Assembly (NCBI GenBank): GCA_025361105.1
Contig: JANYAW010000036.1
Coordinates: 1 to 25,044 of the forward strand
Length of the DNA: 25,044 nt
Direction of reading: 5' to 3'
DNA from: Rhodocyclaceae bacterium
GTDB lineage: Bacteria; Pseudomonadota; Gammaproteobacteria; Burkholderiales; Rhodocyclaceae
This document shows, one piece after another, positions 17,771 through 25,044 of the stretch; positions within the stretch are counted from its first letter, which is position 1; each line of letters starts with the position of its first letter. The position numbers and the translations under genes were made by a program. The notes under the pieces are model-generated. The model saw nothing but the letters and a program-made list of their open reading frames with translations, did no database searches and was not told the DNA's origin.

Positions 17771-17796
17771 GGCGTGGTGCCGGCTCCAACTGGCCA
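17771..17796 (-). repeat. Interspersed intergenic repeat, copy 3 of 4 (diverged)
   Basis: Lies between the converging RND and murJ genes. On the + strand it reads GGCGTGGTGCCGGCTCCAAC then TGGCCA, matching copy 2 at most positions. It is the most diverged copy: the core is CCGGCTCCAACTGG, keeping three of the four stem pairs plus a G-T wobble on this strand. Confidence 0.6.
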
Positions 17797-17809
17797 AATA
17801 CTTAGCTTG

Positions 17810-19345
17810 CTAAATGGCTTGCTTGCGAAAGTCCTTAAGCCGAAAACCCGTTAGCCAAAGCACACCAAAATAACCGATCATTGCAATCACGATTATTACG
17901 GTAAGCTTGATTATGCGTTCCTGAAAACTTGTCGCCAGCCAGCGCGCATCCGAACCCATTCCCACCCACATCACCAAGAAAAGACAGAGCAGCGCAATGA
18001 GAAGCTTGATGAGAAACATCGACCACCCCGGCATGGGTATATATGTGCCGGATTTGCGCAGACCATGCCAGAGTAATCCCGCATTAATGCACGACGCCAA
18101 CCCAATCGACAGCGCCAGACCCGCATGTTTGAGCCAGCCAACGAATGCAAGATTCATCAACTGTGTGAGCGCTAATGTGATTAGCGCGATTCGTACCGGC
18201 GTGCGAATGTCCTGCCGTGCATAAAAACCTGGAGCGAGTACTTTGACCAAAATCAATCCAGTGAGGCCAATTGCATAAGCCGCCAGCGCATCTCGGGTTT
18301 GCAACACATCGTTGGCATTGAACAAGCCATGCTGAAATAATGTCGAAACAAGCGGAACACCAAGCACGGCTAGCGCAAGCGATGCGGGCAGGGTGAGTAG
18401 CAGCGTGAGTCGCAGACCCCAATCGAGCAGGGCCGAAAACTCGGCGGGATCGGCAGATGCGTGGGAGCGCGACAAACTAGGCAACAAAATGGTACCTAGC
18501 GCCGCACCAAGCAGCCCGGCGGGGAACTCCATCAAGCGATCAGCGAAGTAGAGCCAAGACACACTTCCAGGTGCTAGAAATGAGGCAAATATTGTGTTGA
18601 TAAGCAAACTTATTTGTGCGGCCGACACACCAAGCACGGCGGGTGCCATTAGTTTGAGTACCCGTTGGACACCTTGATCACGCCAGACAGGTCGAAAACG
18701 CGGCAACATGCCGATTTTCTTCAACGCAGGAATTTGAATCGCCAACTGGAGCAAGCCACCGAGCACCACGGCCCAAGCCAGCACAAATACGGGTGGATCG
18801 AACCACGGCGTGGCGAACAAGGCCATGCCAATAAATGAGAGATTCAGCATCACCGGCGTAAAGGCGGGTAGCGCAAATCGGCTCCAAGTATTGAGAACTC
18901 CAGCGGACAACGCCACCAAGGACATGAATACGATGTAGGGAAAAGTGATTCGCGTGAGTTCAACGGTCAGCGAAAACTTCTCTGGATCTGAAGAAAAACC
19001 CGGCGCGGAAATTGCGATCAACAAGGGTGCCCCCAAAATACCTACTGATGCAATCACAATCAAACTAACGAAAAGTACGCCAGAAACATGGTCGACCAAG
19101 GTCTTGGTCGCTTCGTCGCCGCGCTGATTGCGATATTCGGCAAGAATGGGTACAAATGCTTGCGAAAATGCGCCTTCGGCAAACAATCGGCGCAACAAGT
19201 TGGGCAAGCGAAATGCCACAAAGAAAGCATCGGTCGCCATGCCAGCACCAAAGCCGTGGGCGATGACAAAGTCACGGACAAATCCAAGCACGCGAGATAA
19301 CAAGGTCATCCCGCTGACCGTGGCGAGGGTTCTGAGTAAATTCAT
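17810..19345 (-). CDS. murJ: Lipid II flippase MurJ (MviN)
   Basis: Inner-membrane flippase that moves lipid-linked peptidoglycan precursors to the periplasmic face. The 511-residue, many-helix protein begins MNLLRTLATVSGMTLLSRVL and continues GFVRDFVIAHGFGAGMATDA, the conserved MurJ N-terminus, with the FRLPNLLRRLFAEGAFSQAFVPI motif following. The frame is open a further 14 codons upstream to 19387, but those residues are polar and overlap the divergent rpsT promoter, so 19345 is preferred. No strong ribosome site is seen. It is transcribed away from rpsT, an arrangement common in betaproteobacteria, and converges on the RND gene. Confidence 0.95.
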   Translation of the reverse strand: MNLLRTLATVSGMTLLSRVLGFVRDFVIAHGFGAGMATDAFFVAFRLPNLLRRLFAEGAFSQAFVPILAEYRNQRGDEATKTLVDHVSGVLFVSLIVIASVGILGAPLLIAISAPGFSSDPEKFSLTVELTRITFPYIVFMSLVALSAGVLNTWSRFALPAFTPVMLNLSFIGMALFATPWFDPPVFVLAWAVVLGGLLQLAIQIPALKKIGMLPRFRPVWRDQGVQRVLKLMAPAVLGVSAAQISLLINTIFASFLAPGSVSWLYFADRLMEFPAGLLGAALGTILLPSLSRSHASADPAEFSALLDWGLRLTLLLTLPASLALAVLGVPLVSTLFQHGLFNANDVLQTRDALAAYAIGLTGLILVKVLAPGFYARQDIRTPVRIALITLALTQLMNLAFVGWLKHAGLALSIGLASCINAGLLWHGLRKSGTYIPMPGWSMFLIKLLIALLCLFLVMWVGMGSDARWLATSFQERIIKLTVIIVIAMIGYFGVLWLTGFRLKDFRKQAI

Positions 19346-19381
19346 GGGGTCATAGTAGCGGTAATTGTGTCGTTGAACACC

Positions 19382-19410
19382 TTGCAAACCCTAGCAGAAT
19401 TACCTATAAT
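19382..19410 (+). promoter_or_regulatory. Sigma70-type promoter of rpsT
   Basis: A -35 element TTGCAA (19382-19387) and a perfect -10 TATAAT (19405-19410) are 17 bases apart. Transcription would begin near 19417, giving a leader of about 30 bases before the rpsT ATG. A strong promoter is expected for a ribosomal protein gene. Confidence 0.85.
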
Positions 19411-19445
19411 CTCGCCTTTCGTCGATTTCGCTGGTAGATTCTCAC

Positions 19446-19706
19446 ATGGCCAATACCATTCAAGCACGCAAACGCGCACGTCAAGCTGACAAACAACGCA
19501 CGCACAACGTTAGCCTCCGCTCCGCATTGCGCACCGCAATCAAAAAAGTTCGCAAGGCAATTGGTCTTGGTGACAAAGTCGCTGCGCAAGCTGTATTCAA
19601 AGATTCCCAAAGCATCATTGATTCGATTGCGGACAAAAAAATCATTCATAAGAATGCCGCCGCTCGTCACAAGAGCCGTTTGGCAGCAGCGATCAAAGCT
19701 ATCTAA
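19446..19706 (+). CDS. rpsT: 30S ribosomal protein S20
   Basis: Small basic protein that binds 16S rRNA early in 30S assembly. The 86 residues begin MANTIQARKRARQADKQRTH, the typical S20 start, and end with the conserved NAAARHKSRLAAAIKAI segment. A strong promoter lies just upstream and a symmetric terminator 20 bases downstream, so it is a single-gene transcript. No good Shine-Dalgarno sequence is visible before the ATG. Confidence 0.98.
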   Translation: MANTIQARKRARQADKQRTHNVSLRSALRTAIKKVRKAIGLGDKVAAQAVFKDSQSIIDSIADKKIIHKNAAARHKSRLAAAIKAI

Positions 19707-19726
19707 TTCGCCGCATTGTTGTTGAA

Positions 19727-19755
19727 CAAAAAGCCGCCTACTGGGCGGCTTTTTG
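19727..19755. terminator. Bidirectional terminator between rpsT and the DUF3579 gene
   Basis: A 12-bp perfect stem, CAAAAAGCCGCC (19727-19738) with GGCGGCTTTTTG (19744-19755), and a five-base loop. Because the A-run and T-run are both part of the stem, each strand ends in GC-rich pairing followed by five T residues. It can therefore serve rpsT on the + strand and the convergent DUF3579 gene on the - strand. Confidence 0.92.
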
Positions 19756-19779
19756 TTGCTGTTCATCGCTTGACTACGC

Positions 19780-20079
19780 TCATCTAGCGTCAGTTTCGCA
19801 GCTCGACCACGGCGCGACCACAAGCTGATTGTCTTTGGCGAAATTGACCAAGAAAGTGTAGGCCATCGGTTCGATGTCGCGAATTCTGGCATCAACAAAC
19901 ACGCATTTTGCTTTGTCATGCGTTCCCGGTTGCGCATAGGGCGAATACGCCATCCGTCGTTCGGAGCCGAATACTGACATCACACCGCACAAGCGCTCAG
20001 CCCAATCACTAGGGCGGAATTGCTTGCCGGACGTGGTCAGTCCGACGATGATGAAGTTCTCAGCTTCGAGTGAATACAT
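19780..20079 (-). CDS. DUF3579 domain protein
   Basis: A 99-residue protein of the DUF3579 family, found as I remember mainly in betaproteobacteria beside rpsT and argF, as here. Family hallmarks are TTSGKQFRPSDWAERLCGVMS near the N-terminus, YSPY in the middle, and the C-terminal block CVFVDARIRDIEPMAYTFLV followed by NFAKDN. The molecular role is unknown to me. The start at 20079 (MYSLEAENFIIVG) is chosen for its fit to the family; an in-frame ATG at 20103 would add eight residues, and neither has a clear ribosome site. It converges on rpsT and is divergent from the small gene at 20339. Confidence 0.9.
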   Translation of the reverse strand: MYSLEAENFIIVGLTTSGKQFRPSDWAERLCGVMSVFGSERRMAYSPYAQPGTHDKAKCVFVDARIRDIEPMAYTFLVNFAKDNQLVVAPWSSCETDAR

Positions 20080-20277
20080 CGCCTGAATCCCGCAGCCTAT
20101 CATGGCACAATTCGGTTTTTGTGCAGCCCGCGCGCCAAGGAAATGATCTCATTGTCGCAATTCTACCAACTAGGAAAAATCGGTGCGCCGTGCATATTTG
20201 CGTACATGTACTTCGCATAAGGCGCAAAGAGAGAAAAACCCCCTTTTGACTTTATCCCTCGTAATTAGAGAAATACG

Positions 20278-20306
20278 TTGTTTTTGTAGAAATCACTGCA
20301 TATACT
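20278..20306 (+). promoter_or_regulatory. Sigma70-type promoter of the small gene at 20339
   Basis: TTGTTT (20278-20283) and TATACT (20301-20306) are separated by 17 bases. The predicted start of transcription is about 25 bases before the ATG at 20339, close to its AGGAAGG ribosome site, giving a short leader. Confidence 0.65.
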
Positions 20307-20338
20307 TGAGCAAACTCATTGAACAGGAAGGGTTTTTC

Positions 20339-20560
20339 ATGTTCTCCGATTCGTTTGTCAAATATTCGTTCCGCATACGTACGCGCACTGGCTCAGTGGT
20401 GGAGAATTTAGTGATTCATGGCCGCGACGAAGTTGAAGCGCAAAAGAAATTGCGCCAGATGTATCTCGGGTGCCAGATTGTCGATTGTGTCTGCCATCGT
20501 GGCGGAGTAAGAGTGCCCGTGCCGAGTTTTGAAGAAGTTGCCAGCTTGATTGTTCGCTAG
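20339..20560 (+). CDS. Small protein of unknown function (73 residues)
   Basis: I do not recognise a named family. The 73-residue product reads MFSDSFVKYSFRIRTRTGSV and ends ...PSFEEVASLIVR. It has a beta-strand-like basic start, an acidic/basic helix (RDEVEAQKKLRQMYL) and a Cys-containing strand (CQIVDCVCH), with three cysteines, no signal peptide and no membrane segment. The layout loosely recalls small beta-alpha-beta domains such as the GspF N-terminal segment, but that is only a resemblance. ATG 20339 is supported by AGGAAGG at 20326-20332 and by the promoter just upstream. The open frame extends to 20183, but that part looks non-coding. Its TAG stop overlaps the opposite-strand TAG of the ParA gene. 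Confidence 0.75.
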   Translation: MFSDSFVKYSFRIRTRTGSVVENLVIHGRDEVEAQKKLRQMYLGCQIVDCVCHRGGVRVPVPSFEEVASLIVR

Positions 20561-21342
20561 TCTGGATGAACCGCTTTGTCACAAAATCCCGAGCCGCTCA
20601 GCTCGTCAAACAACGCTGCGTAATCCTGCGCGCCGCGACTCGATTCTGCATAGCTGAACACGTCGCGGTGGTGTGACGGCGCTTCAGCTACGGCGACATT
20701 TTCCGAAATCACTGTGTTGCATACATCCTCACCAAACGCGTCGACCATGCGCGCTTGAATCTCGAAAGACATTTTGCGCCGTCGATCAAATCGAGTCAGC
20801 ACATAGCGCCGTGCCAGCCGATGTTTGAGCACTGGCTCCAAGGCTGTTAGTGTCTTATCAATCTGTTGCGCGCCACGCAACGACAGAAAATCTGAAGCGA
20901 CCGGAACGAGTAGGCCATCGGCCGCAAATAAAGCGTTCAAGGACAGTACGCCAAGAAACGGGCAGCAATCAATTACCGTCATCTGGTGCACGTGGGTGAG
21001 CTCCAAGGCGTGCAAGCCAAGGTTGAGTTTGTTCAAAATTGCCGGCCCTTTGCCATACAGCGAATCGACTTTTATCAACTCGGCATGCGCCGCAATGATG
21101 TTCCCAATTCCCGGCCATTCACTTACGATTTCTGACAAAGGTCGATTGTCTCGGTAGTGCGAAAAAATGCTGTCGCGTGATTCGCCGCTAGATTCTTCAC
21201 GATGTATTGAGGAAAGGTGTGCTTGCGGATCGAGATCGATCATCAACACACTTTGAGCTTGACGCGCCGCTGCAGCGCCGATATTGATTGTCGTGGTGGT
21301 TTTTCCCACGCCGCCCTTTTGATTGAATACGGCCAATCTCAT
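20557..21342 (-). CDS. ParA/Soj-family ATPase without a ParB partner
   Basis: A 261-residue cytoplasmic ATPase of the ParA/MinD group, which uses ATP-dependent dimerisation and DNA binding to position cargo. The deviant Walker A motif KGGVGKTT is at residues 9-16, Walker A' is LMIDLDPQAHLSS (33-45), and Walker B is VIDCCP (123-128), with Cys where IDCPP is usual. The C-terminal ENVAVAEAPSHHRDVFSYAE block, followed by SSRGAQDY, matches Soj-type proteins. The ATG at 21342 places the Walker A lysine near the usual position; the frame is open to 21375. No parB or parS-like site is seen nearby and the neighbours are metabolic, so it is an orphan whose cargo is unknown. It is divergent from argD. 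Confidence 0.9.
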   Translation of the reverse strand: MRLAVFNQKGGVGKTTTTINIGAAAARQAQSVLMIDLDPQAHLSSIHREESSGESRDSIFSHYRDNRPLSEIVSEWPGIGNIIAAHAELIKVDSLYGKGPAILNKLNLGLHALELTHVHQMTVIDCCPFLGVLSLNALFAADGLLVPVASDFLSLRGAQQIDKTLTALEPVLKHRLARRYVLTRFDRRRKMSFEIQARMVDAFGEDVCNTVISENVAVAEAPSHHRDVFSYAESSRGAQDYAALFDELSGSGFCDKAVHPD

Positions 21343-21479
21343 CGCGGCCCTGTTTGCAAGATTTGGCCTATACATCGCCTGGAAATTGACTTAAGATTAC
21401 TTCCTCTGAAAGCGCGGCGGCCTTGAGGCATTGGGGTCGCCGTCTGCTTTTCGGTCACACGTTTTCGCGGAGCAGTGCA

Positions 21480-22682
21480 ATGTCGTTTTTGATGAATACC
21501 TACGGTCGCTTGCCGATAGCGTTCAGCCACGGGGTTGGCTGTCGCTTGGTCGACACCGCTGGAAAAACTTATCTCGATGGTCTGGGCGGGATTGCCGTCA
21601 ACACGCTTGGCCATGCGCATCCAAAGTTGGTCAAGGCGATTGCCGCGCAGAGTGCGCGGCTGATGCACGTCTCGAATCTTTTTCAGATTCCCGAAGCCGA
21701 GCGCTTGGCCGAGCGCTTGGCCGCGTTGGCCAAAATGGACGAAGTATTTTTGTGCAATTCCGGCTGTGAAGCCAATGAGGCGGCGATCAAACTGGCGCGT
21801 TTGTTTGGGCATCAACGCAGCATTGAAAACCCCGCCATCATTGTCATGGAAAAAGCTTTTCACGGACGCACGTTGGCGACCTTGTCGGCCACCGGCAATC
21901 GTAAAGTTCAGGCCGGATTTGAACCATTGGTGAGCGGTTTTGTGCGCGTCCCTTTCGGAAATATCGCGGCGATTGAGCAAGTCGCTTTGCATAATCCCAA
22001 TGTGGTCGCCGCGCTGCTTGAGCCTATTCAGGGCGAAGGTGGAATTCGCGCCGCGAGCATTGAGTTTTTGCAGAAAGTGCGCGCGGTTTGCGATCAAAAT
22101 AATTGGCTGCTGATGCTTGATGAAGTTCAGTCTGGCATTGGTCGCACTGGTCGATGGTTCGCGCATCAACATGCCGCAATTCGGCCAGATGTCATGACGC
22201 TGGCTAAAGGTTTGGCCTCGGGCGTTCCGATTGGTGCGTGCTTGGCGGCTGGCCGCGCCGCTGGCGTGTTCAAGCCGGGTAATCATGGTTCGACTTTTGG
22301 CGGTAATCCGCTGGCTTGCGTGGCCGCACTTACTACCTTGGAAGTCATGGAGGAGGATGGTTTGCTTGCGCGTGCCAGCGTTGTCGGCGAGCGAATCCGT
22401 GCTGGACTAAAAGACGGTTTCAAGCAGGCGCGCGGCGTAGTTGAAGTTCGCGGCCAAGGCCTGATGATAGGCGTTGAGCTTGACCGACCTTGCGGCGAGC
22501 TAGTCAAACTCGCGCTGGTTGCCGGACTGGTGATTAACGTGACTGCCGATAACGTCATACGCTTGCTTCCCCCGCTGGTCATGACTGATGCTGAAGCTGA
22601 CGAGTTGGTTGCGATTTTGGTTTCCGTGACGAGTCAATTTTTGGCGAGTGACGCATTCCCGAAAACAGCGAGCACATCGTGA
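21480..22682 (+). CDS. argD: Acetylornithine/succinyldiaminopimelate aminotransferase
   Basis: Class-III PLP-dependent aminotransferase that makes N-acetylornithine from N-acetylglutamate semialdehyde. The 400-residue protein has the cofactor lysine K243 in MTLAKGLASGVPIGA, the phosphate/ring-binding stretch DEVQSGIGRTGRWF (214-227), NSGCEANEAAIKLAR (93-107) and EPIQGEGG (181-188), all ArgD features. The start at 21480 follows a GGAG site at 21469-21472 with a seven-base gap and gives the family N-terminus; the frame is open to 21423 without support. It is first in an arg cluster: its stop overlaps the GTG start of argF. A bifunctional DapC role is possible, as in other ArgD proteins. Confidence 0.94.
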   Translation: MSFLMNTYGRLPIAFSHGVGCRLVDTAGKTYLDGLGGIAVNTLGHAHPKLVKAIAAQSARLMHVSNLFQIPEAERLAERLAALAKMDEVFLCNSGCEANEAAIKLARLFGHQRSIENPAIIVMEKAFHGRTLATLSATGNRKVQAGFEPLVSGFVRVPFGNIAAIEQVALHNPNVVAALLEPIQGEGGIRAASIEFLQKVRAVCDQNNWLLMLDEVQSGIGRTGRWFAHQHAAIRPDVMTLAKGLASGVPIGACLAAGRAAGVFKPGNHGSTFGGNPLACVAALTTLEVMEEDGLLARASVVGERIRAGLKDGFKQARGVVEVRGQGLMIGVELDRPCGELVKLALVAGLVINVTADNVIRLLPPLVMTDAEADELVAILVSVTSQFLASDAFPKTASTS

Positions 22683-23605
22683 CACACGAACTCCGCCATT
22701 TTCTCCAGTTCAAGGATGTCACACGCGAGGAACTCGACTACTTGTTCGAGCGTACTCGGCGTATCAAGAAACGCTTCAAATCCTACCAACGCTACTGGCC
22801 ATTGCAGGACAGAACCTTAGTGATGATTTTTGAAAAAGCCAGTACGCGGACGCGCCTTTCATTTGAAGCCGGCATGCATCAGCTCGGCGGCGCCGCCATC
22901 TACCTGAATACCAAAGATTCGCAATTAGGTCGTGGTGAGCCAGTCGAAGACGCAGCGCAAGTGATTTCGCGGATGAGCGACATCGTGATGATTCGTACCT
23001 ACGAGCAAGAAATTCTGGAACGCTTTGCCGGGCACTCGCGCGTCCCGGTAATTAACGGACTGACCAACCAATATCACCCTTGTCAAATCCTTGCCGACAT
23101 CTATACCTATATCGATCATCGCGGTTCAATTCAGGGCAAGACAGTAGCGTGGATAGGTGATTCAAATAACGTGTGCCATACGTGGTTGCAAGCGGCGCAG
23201 GTGCTGGATTTCAAAGTGCATGTGTCTACGCCAGCCGGTTATGAAGTCGATGCGGCAACAGCGGGCAATCTTGATCGCAAACATTTTGCGCATTTCGCCG
23301 ATCCACACGAGGCAGCGCGCGGTGTTGATTTGGTGACCACCGACGTGTGGACCTCGATGGGATTTGAAGCCGAAAACGAAAAACGGCATCAGGCATTTTC
23401 GGATTGGAAAGTCGATGAGGCAATGATGCGTGGTGCGCGTGATGACGCGCTGTTCATGCATTGTTTGCCAGCGCATCGTGGTGAAGAAGTGTCGGCAGGC
23501 GTGATTGACGGGCCGCAAAGCGTGGTCTGGGATGAAGCTGAAAACCGCCTGCATACCCAAAAAGCCCTGATGGAGTTTTTGTTGATCGGCGTGATTGACG
23601 ACTAG
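22679..23605 (+). CDS. argF: Ornithine carbamoyltransferase
   Basis: Catalyses ornithine plus carbamoyl phosphate to citrulline in arginine synthesis. The 308 residues contain the carbamoyl-phosphate site STRTR (55-59), HPCQ (133-136), the ornithine-binding region DVWTSMGFE (222-230) and the catalytic HCLP motif (261-264). The start is GTG at 22679, which overlaps the argD stop as GTGA, implying translational coupling. No ATG alternative occurs near the N-terminus, and the residues from THELRHFLQFKDVTREELDY fit the family. A 67-base gap containing repeat copy 4 separates it from argG. Confidence 0.97.
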   Translation: MTHELRHFLQFKDVTREELDYLFERTRRIKKRFKSYQRYWPLQDRTLVMIFEKASTRTRLSFEAGMHQLGGAAIYLNTKDSQLGRGEPVEDAAQVISRMSDIVMIRTYEQEILERFAGHSRVPVINGLTNQYHPCQILADIYTYIDHRGSIQGKTVAWIGDSNNVCHTWLQAAQVLDFKVHVSTPAGYEVDAATAGNLDRKHFAHFADPHEAARGVDLVTTDVWTSMGFEAENEKRHQAFSDWKVDEAMMRGARDDALFMHCLPAHRGEEVSAGVIDGPQSVVWDEAENRLHTQKALMEFLLIGVIDD

Positions 23606-23615
23606 GTGGTGTTTT

Positions 23616-23641
23616 TCCAGTTGGTGCTGACGACACGCTGT
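23616..23641 (+). repeat. Interspersed intergenic repeat, copy 4 of 4
   Basis: Occupies most of the argF-argG gap and reads TCCAGTTGGTGCTGACGACA then CGCTGT. It matches copy 1 over the CCAGTTGGTGCTG core, and the similarity continues beyond it. Its downstream edge could contribute promoter-like sequence (CTGACG, 18-base gap, TGTAAT at 23651-23656) for argG, but this is speculative. Confidence 0.7.
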
Positions 23642-23672
23642 TGCGTATTCTGTAATTTATGGAAAGCATGAA

Positions 23673-24914
23673 ATGAGTGAAGTGAAAAAAGTAGTTCTCG
23701 CATATTCCGGTGGTTTGGATACCTCGGTGATTTTGAAATGGCTGCAGGACAACTACCAATGTGAAGTGGTGACGTTTACAGCCGATCTGGGGCAGGGTGA
23801 GGAACTCGAACCGGCGCGCACCAAGGCATTAAAAATGGGCATCAAACCGAAGAATATATTCATCGACGATCTGCGCGAAGAATTCGTTCGCGATTTTGTG
23901 TTTCCGATGTTTCGCTGCAATACGGTTTATGAAGGCGAATATCTGTTGGGTACATCGATTGCGCGTCCCTTGATTGCCAAGCGATTGGTGGACATCGCGC
24001 GAAAAACCGGTGCCGAAGCTATCTCGCATGGCGCGACCGGAAAAGGTAACGATCAGGTTCGCTTTGAACTCGGCGCCTATGCGCTGATGCCGAACATCAA
24101 AGTCATTGCGCCGTGGCGCGAGTGGGATTTGCTTTCGCGCGAAAAGCTTTTGGCCTACGCCGCAACACACGGAATTCCAATTGAAATGAAGCACAAAAAA
24201 GGTGGTTCGCCGTATTCCATGGACGCGAACTTGTTGCATATTTCCTACGAAGGCCGGCATCTGGAAAACCCGGCGGCGGAAGCCGAAGAGTCAATGTGGC
24301 GATGGACGGTTGCGCCGGAAAAAGCACCGGCCAGGCCGGAGTACCTGTATCTTGAATTCCGCCACGGCGACCTGGTAGCCATCAACAACGTCAAGATGAA
24401 GGCGCATGAGTTGTTGGCCAGTCTCAATCAAATCGGTGGCAAGCATGGTGTGGGGCGTCTTGATTTGGTCGAGAACCGCTACGTCGGCATGAAGTCGCGC
24501 GGCTGCTATGAAACACCCGGTGGCGCGATTTTGCTACGTGCGCATCGTGCCATCGAGTCGATTTGTTTGGATCGAGAAGTTGCCCATTTGAAAGACGATT
24601 TGATGCCGCGCTATGCCAGCATGATTTACAACGGCTATTGGTGGAGCCCCGAACGTAAGACCTTGCAAACCCTGATTGACTACACGCAGCAAAGCGTGAA
24701 TGGCTGGGTGCGGGTCAAGCTATACAAAGGCAGCGTGAGCGTGGTGAGTCGCGATTCCAAAACCGATTCTCTGTTCGATTCCACCATCGCGACTTTTGAA
24801 GATGACGAAGGCGCATACAACCAGAAGGACGCACATGGGTTTATCCGCTTGAATGCATTACGCATGCGCATTGCGGCGAATCGTGCCTCAAGTTCTAACC
24901 GCAAAAAGAAATAG
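23673..24914 (+). CDS. argG: Argininosuccinate synthase
   Basis: Joins citrulline and aspartate with ATP to form argininosuccinate. The 413-residue protein begins MSEVKKVVLAYSGGLDTSVI, with the ATP-pyrophosphatase loop AYSGGLDTS at residues 10-18, and contains GATGKGNDQVRFE for nucleotide and substrate contact. The length is that of the common bacterial form, not the longer E. coli type. A GGAAAG site lies a few bases before the ATG at 23673. The C-terminus ends in a basic SSNRKKK tail. Ten bases separate the stop from ppnP. Confidence 0.98.
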   Translation: MSEVKKVVLAYSGGLDTSVILKWLQDNYQCEVVTFTADLGQGEELEPARTKALKMGIKPKNIFIDDLREEFVRDFVFPMFRCNTVYEGEYLLGTSIARPLIAKRLVDIARKTGAEAISHGATGKGNDQVRFELGAYALMPNIKVIAPWREWDLLSREKLLAYAATHGIPIEMKHKKGGSPYSMDANLLHISYEGRHLENPAAEAEESMWRWTVAPEKAPARPEYLYLEFRHGDLVAINNVKMKAHELLASLNQIGGKHGVGRLDLVENRYVGMKSRGCYETPGGAILLRAHRAIESICLDREVAHLKDDLMPRYASMIYNGYWWSPERKTLQTLIDYTQQSVNGWVRVKLYKGSVSVVSRDSKTDSLFDSTIATFEDDEGAYNQKDAHGFIRLNALRMRIAANRASSSNRKKK

Positions 24915-24924
24915 GAGTCTGGCA

Positions 24925-25044
24925 ATGTCGCAGTTTGAAAATGTGTCGGTAGTCAAAAAAGCCAACGTGTATTTTGATGGGAAATGCGTCAGCCATAACG
25001 TCGTACTGGTCGATGGAACGCGCAAAAGTGTTGGCGTAATCATG
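24925..25044 (+). CDS. ppnP: Pyrimidine/purine nucleoside phosphorylase PpnP, 5' part
   Basis: First 40 codons of a small cupin-type nucleoside phosphorylase (formerly DUF1255/YaiE), which splits several nucleosides into base and ribose-1-phosphate. The visible start MSQFENVSVVKKANVYFDGK then CVSHNVVL and DGTRKSVGVIM is characteristic. The full protein is usually about 95 to 105 residues, so the 3' part lies beyond the window. A TAGGAG site overlaps the argG stop, so it is probably co-transcribed with argG. Confidence 0.92.
   Translation, partial: MSQFENVSVVKKANVYFDGKCVSHNVVLVDGTRKSVGVIM

Noticed and set aside
20202..20211. 10-bp palindrome GTACATGTAC between the DUF3579 gene and the small gene
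   Set aside because: A single short palindrome without a second copy or matching promoter geometry; likely chance.
21339..22286. Long antisense open frame (315 codons) opposite argD
   Set aside because: It lies almost wholly opposite a clearly real gene, its product is Arg/Gln/His-rich with no recognised motif, and it has no ribosome site; it follows from the codon bias of argD.

Overview
The window looks like a chromosomal segment of a betaproteobacterium (moderate GC, Burkholderiales or a nearby order). I infer this from gene order and protein types: a nuo operon followed by an ADP-ribose-type NUDIX gene, murJ divergent from rpsT, a DUF3579 gene beside rpsT, and a tight argD-argF-argG-ppnP run. 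The genus cannot be fixed from the sequence alone. I found no phage, insertion sequence, CRISPR array, tRNA or rRNA.

Layout. 1-9152 is the distal half of the respiratory complex I operon on the + strand: the 3' part of nuoG, then nuoH, I, J, K, L, M and N, with short gaps and one ATGA overlap. 9238-9801 is a NUDIX hydrolase flanked by two inverted copies of a short repeat. 10174-17691 is a four-gene envelope cluster: a DUF1302 predicted outer-membrane barrel and a DUF1329 periplasmic protein form one unit ended by a terminator, and after about 490 bp a YCF48-type beta-propeller and an MMPL/RND transporter form a second unit, also with a terminator. 17810-19345 is murJ on the - strand, divergent from rpsT, which has a good sigma70 promoter. 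rpsT and the convergent DUF3579 gene share a symmetric terminator. 20339-20560 is a small unrecognised gene whose stop codon overlaps the stop codon of an orphan ParA-type ATPase. 21480-25044 holds argD, argF, argG and the 5' end of ppnP.

How the genes work together. The nuo genes encode the whole membrane arm except NuoA (H, J, K, L, M, N), plus NuoI and the C-terminal part of NuoG. The DUF1302/DUF1329/YCF48/RND cluster has a component for each envelope layer and reads as a trans-envelope system for a hydrophobic or lipid-like substrate; that function is inference. argD, argF and argG carry out three steps of arginine synthesis.

The least expected signal is a roughly 26-bp interspersed repeat with four intergenic copies (about 9166, 9851, 17771 and 23616) in both orientations, each with a CCAG-N6-CTGG-type core. 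The DUF1302 leader also carries several repeats that could be regulatory.
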